Assembly (NCBI GenBank): GCA_041398965.1
Contig: JAWKTT010000019.1
Coordinates: forward strand, 1 to 64,000
From: JAWKTT01 sp041398965
Lineage (GTDB): Bacteria; Planctomycetota; Planctomycetia; Planctomycetales; Planctomycetaceae
Direction: 5' to 3'
DNA length: 64,000 bases
Part shown: positions 16,840 to 25,760 of the stretch, one piece after another
Layout: the number at the start of each line of letters is the position of its first letter
Numbering within the stretch: position 1 is the first letter of the stretch
Translations under genes and position numbers: made by a program
Notes under the pieces: generated by a model
The model's input: only the letters and a program-made list of their open reading frames with translations
Told to the model about the DNA's origin: nothing
Database searches by the model: none

Positions 16840-17631
16840 ATGCTTGAAAAGATCATGTACTTCGATCTTGGCAAGCTGAACTGGAAGGGGTGGCTGCTGT
16901 TTCTGGTCACCTGCGGATTGTTCATTGGTGCCTGTGTGTTCGTCGCAATCGGGATGGAACAGGGGGCCGATGTGGTCCTTGAGAGCCGCGCTAGTAAGAA
17001 GCTTTTTGGCCTGATCGGCATTTTCGCGTCGGCTGCCTTCTTCGCCGGCGTCCGCATCGTTTTGGAAAATCTGGGGATCTCGATTCATCGGGAAGAGAGT
17101 GGCCCACAGGAACTCCCTGCCGCACGAAGCAAAGCGGACAGGTCCAATCCCGAAGGCTTCCACATTGTCGAAACTGATTTCGACGGTCAGCATCGATATT
17201 TTGCGACGCTGCTGCCGCATGACGAGGTTTTCGCGTCTGGTCTCCCTCCAGAGGCCATCCTGGGCGAATTCACTCGGGGCCCCCAGATGCTTACGTATGA
17301 GGCATTCGAACAAAACCCGCAGTTCATCGAGTTTCTTGCCGACACGATCAGGAAACACGTTTCGTCGTGTCCCGGATTGATCGATGCCATGCAACGCCAA
17401 CAGGATGGATTCATCGACATCCTCGATGATCGCACCCCGGCAACCAGCAACGGCGTGCTTCAAGCAGACCTCATCGGGCGCGTCGAAATCAAACGTGGGG
17501 AGATGATCGGATTTCGTGCTTCACCCCAATATCGCCTGATGACCGCGAATGGGTTCATGCAGCTTGATCCGTGGCTTAAAGAGCGGTTGGTTGCTGAACT
17601 CACAGCGATTGCGAATCGCCAACCTTCTTAG
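16840..17631 (+). CDS. Hypothetical membrane protein with cytoplasmic domain
   Basis: 263 residues from the ATG behind TGAGGAAAG (a GTG three bases earlier is also possible). Two transmembrane segments lie within the first 75 residues; a soluble domain of about 180 residues follows with no recognised motif. It ends in front of a strong bidirectional hairpin. Confidence 0.65.
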   Translation: MLEKIMYFDLGKLNWKGWLLFLVTCGLFIGACVFVAIGMEQGADVVLESRASKKLFGLIGIFASAAFFAGVRIVLENLGISIHREESGPQELPAARSKADRSNPEGFHIVETDFDGQHRYFATLLPHDEVFASGLPPEAILGEFTRGPQMLTYEAFEQNPQFIEFLADTIRKHVSSCPGLIDAMQRQQDGFIDILDDRTPATSNGVLQADLIGRVEIKRGEMIGFRASPQYRLMTANGFMQLDPWLKERLVAELTAIANRQPS

Positions 17632-17648
17632 AGCGAATCAAACACGCA

Positions 17649-17679
17649 TTTAGCCCCACACATGAAGTGTGGGGCTAAA
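17649..17679. terminator. Bidirectional terminator between convergent genes
   Basis: A perfect 13-bp stem (TTTAGCCCCACAC / GTGTGGGGCTAAA) with a 5-base loop lies between converging genes. A weaker relative, GCCCCACAC...GTGAGGGGC, follows the gene ending at 25622, so the hairpin is also a repeat family. Confidence 0.8.
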
Positions 17680-17709
17680 TGGGGCGTGTGGTTAAGCGTT
17701 GTGCCGTGT

Positions 17710-19197
17710 TCAGGCTTTCGCGAGCTTTTCGCCCGACGGGACAACGAATCCGTCGCGGTACGGCCGGGTCAGCAGTGGCGATGCGGTCGGGTTGTCGATG
17801 AACGACTCGTTCGAGGTATTCATCTTCAGATCGGCCCCGAGAGTGAGGATCGCTTCCTTGGTGACATCGACGCCGTTTGACAGCAAATGGGCGCACATCC
17901 GGTCGACGGAATCGACCAGTTGCTTGTCATCGCCGAGGGCCTGCATGACGTCGGCCACGGTTGCTTTTCGACCGAGGACGTGCGACACGCCGCCGGTATG
18001 ACAGAGGGCGCTCGACAGGTGACCTTCCAGAATGTCGCCGTTGAGAACTTTGTGGTCATTCGCCCGGACCCCTTCGACGAAGTTGCCGAAGTGATCGCCG
18101 CCGCCGCCCCATTTGGCGACTTGCTTCCCATCGTTATCGAACGCGGTTGCACTCGAATAACTCGGGATGACGACGTAACCTTGTTCGCACTGAACGATGA
18201 CGCCGATCTGCGAGCCACGGTAGTTGTCCATGCCGGTCCCCCAGTCGAGATTGGCTTTCGGAAGGCCGCGGGTTTCGAAGTAGAGTGGGGCTGCTTCGTA
18301 ATCATGAACGACGACTTGCGTGTTTGCGGTGTCGCCAGCATCGTCGTATCCGAGTCGTCCACCGATGCTGAGAATCCGGGGAGAAACGGTCTGTTCACCC
18401 AGGAACCAGCGGGCGATATCCATCTGGTGAATTCCTTGATTCCCCATATCGCCGTTGCCGGTGTTGTAGTCCCAGTGCCAATCGTAATGCAGCTTAGGAC
18501 GATAGAGATCGACCTTGGCAGCTGGTCCACACCAGAGGTCGTAGTCGATGGAATCGGGAATCGAGAGGGGCTTGTCGAGCTTGCCGATGCTCTTCCGCGG
18601 TTTGAAACAGGTGCCGATGGCGTATTGAATCTTCCCGAGGTTCCCTTCTCGGACGTACTTTACAGCTTCGTGCAGCGAGGGACTTGAACGGGATTGAGTT
18701 CCGGCCTGGCACATGAGGTTTTCGTGACGTGCCCAGAGGACCATCTGTCGACCTTCCCACACATTGTGCGAGACAGGCTTCTCGACGTACACGTGCTTTC
18801 CGGCTTGCAGTGCGAGGATGGAGACGAGGGAATGCCAGTGATTGGGGGTGGCGGTGCTGATGCAGTCGACGGCCGGGTCTTCGAGGGCTTTGCGGAAGTC
18901 CTGGACGAACTTGGGTTCGGTCCCCTGACGATCCTTCGCACTCTTCTGCGCCCGTGCTCCGTGACCGGCGTCGACATCGCAGACGTACAGGACTTCGGTA
19001 TCTTTACGACTCGAGAAGGCGTCAAGGTGACTCCCCCCGCGCCCACCACAGCCGATGATCGCGAAGCCAAGCTTCTCGTTCGGGCTGGAACTCTGTGGCT
19101 TGTCGTCGGCTTGGACGAACTCCGCCTTTCCAGCAAGGGCAGCAGCCCCGAGGCTGAAGCCTGCATGTTGCAAAAAGTCGCGACGTTTCATCGACAT
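17710..19197 (-). CDS. Tat-exported Gfo/Idh/MocA family oxidoreductase
   Basis: 495 residues. A twin-arginine signal (KRRDFLQHAGFSLGAAALAG) starts the protein, then the Rossmann-type GFAIIGCGGRGGSHLDAF, the family motif VEKPVSHNVWEG and a C-terminal dehydrogenase domain. Members use NAD(P) on sugars or related polyols; Tat export with cofactor bound is typical of the planctomycete versions. Substrate unknown. The gene stands alone between a convergent hypothetical gene and tilS. Confidence 0.93.
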   Translation of the reverse strand: MSMKRRDFLQHAGFSLGAAALAGKAEFVQADDKPQSSSPNEKLGFAIIGCGGRGGSHLDAFSSRKDTEVLYVCDVDAGHGARAQKSAKDRQGTEPKFVQDFRKALEDPAVDCISTATPNHWHSLVSILALQAGKHVYVEKPVSHNVWEGRQMVLWARHENLMCQAGTQSRSSPSLHEAVKYVREGNLGKIQYAIGTCFKPRKSIGKLDKPLSIPDSIDYDLWCGPAAKVDLYRPKLHYDWHWDYNTGNGDMGNQGIHQMDIARWFLGEQTVSPRILSIGGRLGYDDAGDTANTQVVVHDYEAAPLYFETRGLPKANLDWGTGMDNYRGSQIGVIVQCEQGYVVIPSYSSATAFDNDGKQVAKWGGGGDHFGNFVEGVRANDHKVLNGDILEGHLSSALCHTGGVSHVLGRKATVADVMQALGDDKQLVDSVDRMCAHLLSNGVDVTKEAILTLGADLKMNTSNESFIDNPTASPLLTRPYRDGFVVPSGEKLAKA

Positions 19198-19462
19198 GTT
19201 TGACTCCTGTGTAGTTGCGGAGATCAGGGTCAGCGTCGGCCGACAGAGATCAGTGACAATTGATTGATTCGCCGATCATAAGTTTCACAGACGTGAGAAT
19301 CAACCTTTCGATCCGTCTGGTTGAGTCTCCGATGTTCATGTGTCGATCACATCGGCGATCTAAGAAGATGGGTTACCGACCTCAGTCTTTCGGCGACATC
19401 TCACGAATGGCTGCGGCGATATGGGGCCGACCGTTGTCGCGATGTGCCGAATTGGTCGGCGG

Positions 19463-20479
19463 CTAAATGTTGGGGCGTTCGATTCTCACGGTATTGCGGC
19501 GGCGTGTGGCTTGGAGGCCATGGGGGAGTGAGAGGGAACTATGGGGGGAAGTGTGGATGACAAGATCGGCGAGCCATTGCCAGTGTTTTTGAGACATCGA
19601 TTGTCTGGGCCAGTGTTGGCGTCGCCAAATCTCGACGCACATCTCACGAATGACCAGAGGGGATGTTCCAATCAATTTCTCTCGATGGAACTGCACAGAG
19701 TTTTCAGTTGAAGACATCTGCAACTCATCGAGCATTCGGATCGCAAGTGTTGAGACGAACTGTTGAGTTTCGTTACTGATCTCGGCGATTCGCAAGAGGG
19801 CCTGATCGACTTGCGGGTTGAACTGCTCGCGCAGATGGGGAAGCAACTGATGCCGAATGCGGTTGCGAGTGAAGCGGGGGTCGAGGTTGCTTTCATCGGT
19901 AAGCCAGGGCAGATCGAGGTTGCGCAGATACGCCTCCACTTGTTGGCGTGTGATGCTGAGAAGTGGTCGCCACAACGTGCATTCGTCTCCCAAAGGCTGA
20001 GTGGCGGACATGCCCGCGAGTCCGGCGAGTCCGGTCCCACGAAGGAGGTGATGCAGGATAGTCTCGACTTGATCGTCCGCTGTGTGAGCGACGGTGACAA
20101 TGCGGGCCTGCCGGTCTCGGGCGATGCGAGTGAGAAAGTCGCGGCGGACATTGCGAGCCGTCTCTTCGAGTCCTCGCTGTGACTGTTCCGCCCGCCGGTA
20201 AATATCGATCGCCTCGGTAATGACCGGGAGATCAAGTTGTTTCCCTAATTGGCAGACCCACATGGACTCCTTATCAGCTGAGGGGCGAAGTTGATGGTTG
20301 AGGTGTCCGATGATTGGACGAATCTCAAACTCGGACCGCAGTTCGGCAAGGCCAGAGAGCAACGCGACACTGTCAGCTCCCCCCGAGACGCCGACGATGA
20401 GGGACGTTTGTCGTATCCCGAGGCGGAGCATTGAGTCCCGCAGTGCAGTCAGGAGAGCGTCGGTTGCGGGAGTGTCCAT
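19463..20479 (-). CDS. tilS: tRNA(Ile)-lysidine synthase
   Basis: 338 residues with the N-type ATP pyrophosphatase PP-loop VGVSGGADSVALL near residue 30 and the HTADDQVETILHHLLRGTG motif. It modifies cytidine 34 of the CAU-anticodon tRNA(Ile) to lysidine so that it reads AUA. It is shorter than the E. coli enzyme (about 430), with only a small part after the catalytic core, as in the compact forms. A small membrane-protein gene ends 21 bases upstream on the same strand. Confidence 0.93.
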   Translation of the reverse strand: MDTPATDALLTALRDSMLRLGIRQTSLIVGVSGGADSVALLSGLAELRSEFEIRPIIGHLNHQLRPSADKESMWVCQLGKQLDLPVITEAIDIYRRAEQSQRGLEETARNVRRDFLTRIARDRQARIVTVAHTADDQVETILHHLLRGTGLAGLAGMSATQPLGDECTLWRPLLSITRQQVEAYLRNLDLPWLTDESNLDPRFTRNRIRHQLLPHLREQFNPQVDQALLRIAEISNETQQFVSTLAIRMLDELQMSSTENSVQFHREKLIGTSPLVIREMCVEIWRRQHWPRQSMSQKHWQWLADLVIHTSPHSSLSLPHGLQATRRRNTVRIERPNI

Positions 20480-20500
20480 GAGGTTGACCGCTTCCCGAGA

Positions 20501-20671
20501 TTAAGGGGAGAGCAGCCAGAGAAGGCCGAGGGCGATGACCATGAAGATCAGGATACGCAGGAAAAGATCGAGAGCGTTGCGGACGATGCGTTCGGTCTGC
20601 TCGTAACGGGTCGCACTGTAAACCAGGCTGACTGCCGCAGTGATCGGAACGAGGTAGGCCATGTAGGTCAT
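20501..20671 (-). CDS. 56-residue membrane protein upstream of tilS
   Basis: A short frame starting MTYMAYLVPITAAVSLVYSA and ending in a hydrophobic stretch (ILIFMVIALGLLWLLSP). Two membrane segments flank a charged connector (TRYEQTERIVRNALDLF). It stops 21 bases before tilS and follows the DUF6677-like gene on the same strand. The composition is strongly protein-like and codon usage matches neighbours. No named family is recognised. Confidence 0.65.
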   Translation of the reverse strand: MTYMAYLVPITAAVSLVYSATRYEQTERIVRNALDLFLRILIFMVIALGLLWLLSP

Positions 20672-20788
20672 CGGAGCAAACTCTATTCAGGGCCGGAAGG
20701 TGATGAGTTAGGGGAAGTCTGTCGACTGGCAGTTTCAAGTCAGCACAGGATTCTTGGCGAATAAATTTGTCGGCGAACAACTTCTGAC

Positions 20789-21721
20789 TTATGTCGCAGG
20801 GGCTGGGCCGGGGGGTGGTGGATTGGGGTTGGATGTCGACGGTTTGTCACCGTAGCCGTAGGCTGGGCCATAGAAGGCGTCGGCCATGGCGAGCAAGTTT
20901 AACAGACCGGCAATCCAAGTGCAGACCGACCAGATTTCCAAGTAGTTTCCGTATTTCCCGTGCATTCGATGTTCTTCGCCCGAGAGGATCGGCGAACAGA
21001 CATGGTTCCATAGCGGTCGAGGCATTGAAGCGACGAGTGTGCCGAGATATCGCTGAGTCTGCGGGTCTTCGACAGCGACGAGAATCAGTCGCTCGGAACT
21101 GGACCGAACCGGTTTCTCGATGGAGACTCGCCCGAGTGCTCCATTGAAGTCTTCGCCATTAATCTTCCCTTGAAAGTGGGCTTCGATCGAGGGGCCTGAT
21201 GCCAGTTGAATCGGCTTCAGTTCTAAAGTCCCGGCGGCAGGCACTTTGTCCCCGTCTTCGATGGGGGTCTTCAACTTGAAGTCATCGTCGGCTGAATCGA
21301 ATTTGTAAATAATCGAATGGAAGTCGTTTTGTTTCGATCCATAAGGGAGATACCAACCCTCGAAGTTGGATGTCATCGGCGAGCTGATCGATGTGAGTCG
21401 GTGGTTGTCTTCGCTATAGAACCGTCGACTTTGGGCGATCCCCCAGAGGCCGGGAGCCCCCACCCCCATTTGGGCCCCATACTTGAGCATCAGGACCTTG
21501 TTGTCGCTGAACCTTTGGGAGAAATCGGGAGGGTTGACCGTCGACCAGTCGGCCATGGCGAGACCGGTCAGAAACAGACCGAGGATGCAAACCGAGTAGA
21601 CAGCCCCCTTGAAGAGTCGTCCTTGGTAAAAATGTCCAGCTCCCGGGACCAGCCACGCCAGGAGCAGGGCCAGCCAGCGGTCTTTCAGGGGGATGAGTTG
21701 GTTCTGCATGGTAATCCGCAT
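20789..21721 (-). CDS. DUF6677-like membrane protein
   Basis: About 310 residues from the ATG giving MRITMQNQL; a second ATG four codons later and a much longer upstream frame are alternatives. It begins with LALLLAWLVPGAGHFYQGR, a TM2-like first segment, then a second segment; a roughly 200-residue extracytoplasmic part follows and a final segment precedes a proline-rich tail. This arrangement fits the planctomycete DUF6677 family. Function unknown. Confidence 0.7.
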   Translation of the reverse strand: MRITMQNQLIPLKDRWLALLLAWLVPGAGHFYQGRLFKGAVYSVCILGLFLTGLAMADWSTVNPPDFSQRFSDNKVLMLKYGAQMGVGAPGLWGIAQSRRFYSEDNHRLTSISSPMTSNFEGWYLPYGSKQNDFHSIIYKFDSADDDFKLKTPIEDGDKVPAAGTLELKPIQLASGPSIEAHFQGKINGEDFNGALGRVSIEKPVRSSSERLILVAVEDPQTQRYLGTLVASMPRPLWNHVCSPILSGEEHRMHGKYGNYLEIWSVCTWIAGLLNLLAMADAFYGPAYGYGDKPSTSNPNPPPPGPAPAT

Positions 21722-22382
21722 CGAATTGACGTGTTGCGTCCCCAATCGTATTGACGGGAACAGGTTCGCCCGAACTACGCAGGAAAGGCGACGTTTCTCC
21801 GTCTGGCGCTGTTTCGATTCCAAACAGAGTAACCCAGCCGGAAGGGGATGTTGTCGTCACATGATAGGGTCTGCTAGCCAATCGCTCCAGTCGAGTCTGT
21901 TTTTGGGGCGTTACATCGACAGCAATACACCGTTTATGACTTGCTTTCGCCTGATGAAGGTGATTCTTGAGAACACCAGGAGAAATCAACGGTTCTCTCA
22001 GCCGGGACACAACCTGCGAAGACTCTTTCCGGGATCGGCTCGATCCCTGACAGGGCGAGAGTGTCATAAAGCGATGTGGATGAGACAAATCGCGAATGCA
22101 ACGCCATCGCAACATCATGAGAGGAGGACATCAATGTTCCCCATGACGGGCGAAATGTCGAATTGCGGAGCAAGTCGGCGACAAGATGGGTCTCCTTGAA
22201 TCCTTCAAGAAGCCCTCCCCTGCCGGATCAATCCTCCTGACGCTCCCATCGCCCCCTTACGTTCTCCTTCTTCAAACATCAACAATCGCCGGTCGATTGA
22301 CGGCTCCCCCTTGTCTCTGCCATTCTGATGGCTCAACAGGGACCATTCACCTTCCGAGACTTGCTCTTCTGGAGACATCGAG
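21722..22382. other. Intergenic stretch between divergent genes
   Basis: About 660 bases between divergent genes. Several frames are open on both strands but none has a convincing start, composition or motif. It must hold promoters for both neighbours; I could not place them with confidence. Confidence 0.4.
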
Positions 22383-25300
22383 ATGCCTGCGACTGACTCG
22401 CTGACTATACGCCGTTGGATGCACTTCTGTTTAGCGGCCACCACGATCCTGTTGCTGTCGTCAACGACGTCGGCTCAGGTGATTGTGGGGAATGGCAAGT
22501 GGGCGCAGGCTCCGGAGCCGGCGGCTTCACAGGTGGGAGTTGAGCCGGTTGAACAGCCGATGCCAACGGCTAAGGGGCTCTTTGAAGGGGGGCCAAATCC
22601 GACGTGGGTCTGGGGGCCGAACAACGACGCGAACTATCTCATCTCGACAACCGTGAAGGGAAAGTTTAAGACGGCGAAGATCAAGGCGTCATGCGACAAC
22701 ATCGTGACGTTGATGGTCAACGGAAAAAAGGTGGGAAGCAGTGACGAGTGGCAAAGCCCCATCGAAGTCGACATCACCTCGCACCTGGGTGACGGCGACA
22801 ACACCATCACGGCAGATGTGAAGAATGCGGGCGGCGTGGCGGCGTTTCTCTGTAAGATCGTTCTTGTCGATGAACAAGGGAAGGCAACGTACATCGTCAG
22901 TGACAAAACGTGGCAAGCAACGACAGCCGGGAAGAAACTGGAAGCGGTCGCTCTTACGGAGCATGGGAAGCTCGGCACCGGCCCTTGGGGGAATGTCTTC
23001 TCGAACGAACCGAGCACAGACACCGGGGTTCCACGTGATACATTCGTGCTGCTCCCCGGCTTCAAGGTGGAGAAACTGTTTACCGTTCCAAAGGAAGAAC
23101 TCGGCTCGTGGGTCTGCATTACGACCGATCCGAAGGGACGCATCCTGGCGAGCGATCAGGGGGGAAAAGGGATTTGCCGGATCACCCCGAGCCCTCTGGG
23201 GGCCACGAAGTCGGGGGATGTGCCGCCGACTTTGGTCGAGCATCTCGACCTGCAAATGACCGGTGCTCAGGGGATGCTGCATGCGTTCGGGCATCTTTAC
23301 TTCTCTGTCAACGGTGGCCCCGGCAGCGGGCTGTATCGGGCGAAGTATCTGGAAGCAACTGACAACTATGGACCGGTCGAGAAGCTGAAAGAGTTTCGAG
23401 GTGGCGGCGAACATGGTCCGCACGCCTTGCGACTTAGCCCCGATGGGAAGTCGATCTATGTCATCGCCGGAAACCATACCGACCCCCCGTTCAATGCGGG
23501 CGAAGAAAAGGAAAACCCCAACTTCTCATCACGTATCCCGACGAACTGGGGCGAAGACTTACTCCTCCCTCGCATGTGGGATGCCAACGGTCATGCCCGC
23601 GGACGGATGGCACCCGGCGGCTGGATCGCCAGTACCGACCCCGAAGGAAAGACGTGGGAGATCTTCTCGATCGGCTACCGGAACCCGTACGACATGGCGT
23701 TCAACGCCGATGGAGAACTGTTCGCCTACGATGCCGACATGGAGTGGGACTTCGGCTCACCGTGGTATCGCCCCACTCGCGTCGTGCATGCGACGAGTGG
23801 CAGCGAGTTCGGCTGGCGGAGCGGGACCGGCAAATGGCCAACCTATTATGTCGACAGCCTCCCCCCACTCGTCGACATCGGCCCCGGCTCTCCGGTCGGT
23901 GTCGAGTTCGGATACGGGACTAAGTTCCCCGCGAAGTATCAGAAGGCGTTGTACCTCTGCGACTGGACGTTCGGCACGATGTACGCAATTCATATCGAGC
24001 CTAATCTGTCGAGCTACAAGGCGACAAAGGAAGAGTTCCTGTCACGCACGCCGCTCCCGCTGACCGACGTCACCATTGGTCACGACGGGGCAATGTACTT
24101 CACCATTGGGGGGCGAGGCACACAATCGGAACTCTATCGCGTGACGTACGCGGGGAAGGAAACAACGGACCCTGTGAGTGGGCATGATGAAGCATTCGCC
24201 GAAAATCGGGCGACACGAAACTCCATCGAGGCACTACATGGGAAGGTTGATCTGAAATCGCTTCCACAAGCCGAACTCAATTCGCAAATGCTGCTGCTGA
24301 AATCCAATCTGAGTAACGGTGATCGATTCTTGCGAGCGGCCACGGTCGTGGCGTACGAGAAGGCGTTTGCACAACTCAAGCCTCCCGTTGAATCGATTAA
24401 GTTTTCGGGGCGATCGATCCCAGTGGATGATTTGCTTTCGTCCGCAGTGATGTTGTCTCGACTGGAAGTGAAAGAGACTCGGGCCGAATTGCTTGGGGCC
24501 CTCCAGACTCAAGAGATTGCCCAGATTCCGCCTCGGATGCAACTCGACTACCTCCGTGCTCTCTCTCTGGTCTTCATTCGTCTGGGCGAGCCTTCAGACG
24601 AAGAGCGGGCGACGTTTATTGCGAAGCTGGACCCACTGTTCCCTGTCGCCAAGGGGGCGGAGCGGTACTTTGACTTGAATCGTGAACTGTGTCAGATGTT
24701 GGTCTACCTCAAGTCGCCAACGGTGATTGAGAAGACGATCGCTTTAATGAAAGAAGACTCTGGTTGGAAGGAGCCAGACTTGGGGGCGGTGCTCGGTCGC
24801 AACGGCGGATACGGTGGGGCGATCAAGAAGGTGCAGGAGAATCAGCCGGACAAACAGCGCATCTGGTACGCCTTCTGTCTGCGGGTTGCATCGGTCGGTT
24901 GGACCCCTTCACTGCGAAAAGACTACTTCGAATTCATGAAGCTGGCTCATACTTGGAGCGGTGGGAACAGCTATCAGAAGTTCCTGTCGAACATGGAAGA
25001 CGAACTCTTCGATGCGTCGCCAAATGCCGATCAGATTCTCGTGGAAGCGGCAGGTTTGAGGAACGCGTACAAGACCCCCGAACTCCCCAAACCGACTGGC
25101 CCCGGCAAAGACTACACACTCGAAGAGGTTCGGCAACTGGCCGAGCGGGCGTTGGAAAAGGGGACCCGCGACTTCGAGAACGGCGAGAAGATGTTCAAGG
25201 CGACCCGCTGCGTCGTCTGTCATCGCTTCGGCGGCGACGGCGGGAGCACTGGGCCCGATCTTACGCAACTGGCTGGTCGCTTCAACATCAAAGACCTGAC

Positions 25301-25622
25301 CGAAGCAATTGTCGACCCTTCGAAGGTGGTCAGCGATCAATACAAGGCATCGACAGTCATCACCAGTGAAGGGAAGAGTTACACAGGTCGTATCCTGTCC
25401 GAGAACGAGCAACAACTCACGATGCTGCTCGACCCCGAAGACTCGACGAAGATCGTCGACGTGAAGAAGAGCGATGTCGAAGTCCTGAAACCATCCGACC
25501 TCTCTCTCATGCCCGCTGGCCTGTTGAAAGCCCTCAACGAGCAGGAAGTCCAGGATCTCATGGCCTATCTCCTCAGCCGTGGCGATGCCAACAACCCGGC
25601 CTTCAAGAGGAAAAGGAAGTGA
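22383..25622 (+). CDS. Secreted PVC-type dehydrogenase-like protein with C-terminal heme domain
   Basis: 1079 residues, ATG behind GGAG. A signal peptide covers roughly the first 35 residues. A carbohydrate-binding-like beta domain follows (residues about 60-215), then a beta-propeller of the membrane-bound-dehydrogenase/sorbosone-dehydrogenase type (from DTFVLLPGFKVEKLF to about 600), a helical region, and a C-terminal cytochrome c domain with CVVCH near residue 940 and the TGPDLTQLAGRF motif. This matches the heme-binding domain family typical of Planctomycetes. It probably oxidises a sugar or polyol in the periplasm and passes electrons to c-type cytochromes; substrate unknown. Confidence 0.9.
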   Translation: MPATDSLTIRRWMHFCLAATTILLLSSTTSAQVIVGNGKWAQAPEPAASQVGVEPVEQPMPTAKGLFEGGPNPTWVWGPNNDANYLISTTVKGKFKTAKIKASCDNIVTLMVNGKKVGSSDEWQSPIEVDITSHLGDGDNTITADVKNAGGVAAFLCKIVLVDEQGKATYIVSDKTWQATTAGKKLEAVALTEHGKLGTGPWGNVFSNEPSTDTGVPRDTFVLLPGFKVEKLFTVPKEELGSWVCITTDPKGRILASDQGGKGICRITPSPLGATKSGDVPPTLVEHLDLQMTGAQGMLHAFGHLYFSVNGGPGSGLYRAKYLEATDNYGPVEKLKEFRGGGEHGPHALRLSPDGKSIYVIAGNHTDPPFNAGEEKENPNFSSRIPTNWGEDLLLPRMWDANGHARGRMAPGGWIASTDPEGKTWEIFSIGYRNPYDMAFNADGELFAYDADMEWDFGSPWYRPTRVVHATSGSEFGWRSGTGKWPTYYVDSLPPLVDIGPGSPVGVEFGYGTKFPAKYQKALYLCDWTFGTMYAIHIEPNLSSYKATKEEFLSRTPLPLTDVTIGHDGAMYFTIGGRGTQSELYRVTYAGKETTDPVSGHDEAFAENRATRNSIEALHGKVDLKSLPQAELNSQMLLLKSNLSNGDRFLRAATVVAYEKAFAQLKPPVESIKFSGRSIPVDDLLSSAVMLSRLEVKETRAELLGALQTQEIAQIPPRMQLDYLRALSLVFIRLGEPSDEERATFIAKLDPLFPVAKGAERYFDLNRELCQMLVYLKSPTVIEKTIALMKEDSGWKEPDLGAVLGRNGGYGGAIKKVQENQPDKQRIWYAFCLRVASVGWTPSLRKDYFEFMKLAHTWSGGNSYQKFLSNMEDELFDASPNADQILVEAAGLRNAYKTPELPKPTGPGKDYTLEEVRQLAERALEKGTRDFENGEKMFKATRCVVCHRFGGDGGSTGPDLTQLAGRFNIKDLTEAIVDPSKVVSDQYKASTVITSEGKSYTGRILSENEQQLTMLLDPEDSTKIVDVKKSDVEVLKPSDLSLMPAGLLKALNEQEVQDLMAYLLSRGDANNPAFKRKRK

Positions 25623-25760
25623 TGATGTCGCCCCACACATCAAGTGAGGGGCGGGAACCATGTCGCGACTTGAGAATGGACATCAGTTGTTCTTGATGGA
25701 TGTCCATTCCTCTGCAACAATCGGGTTTGACGTTTGTTTCCTGTCAACTGGTGAGACACC

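Noticed and set aside
23401..24063. 220-residue frame overlapping the dehydrogenase-like gene in another frame
   Set aside because: Serine/arginine-rich shadow frame of the propeller-coding region.
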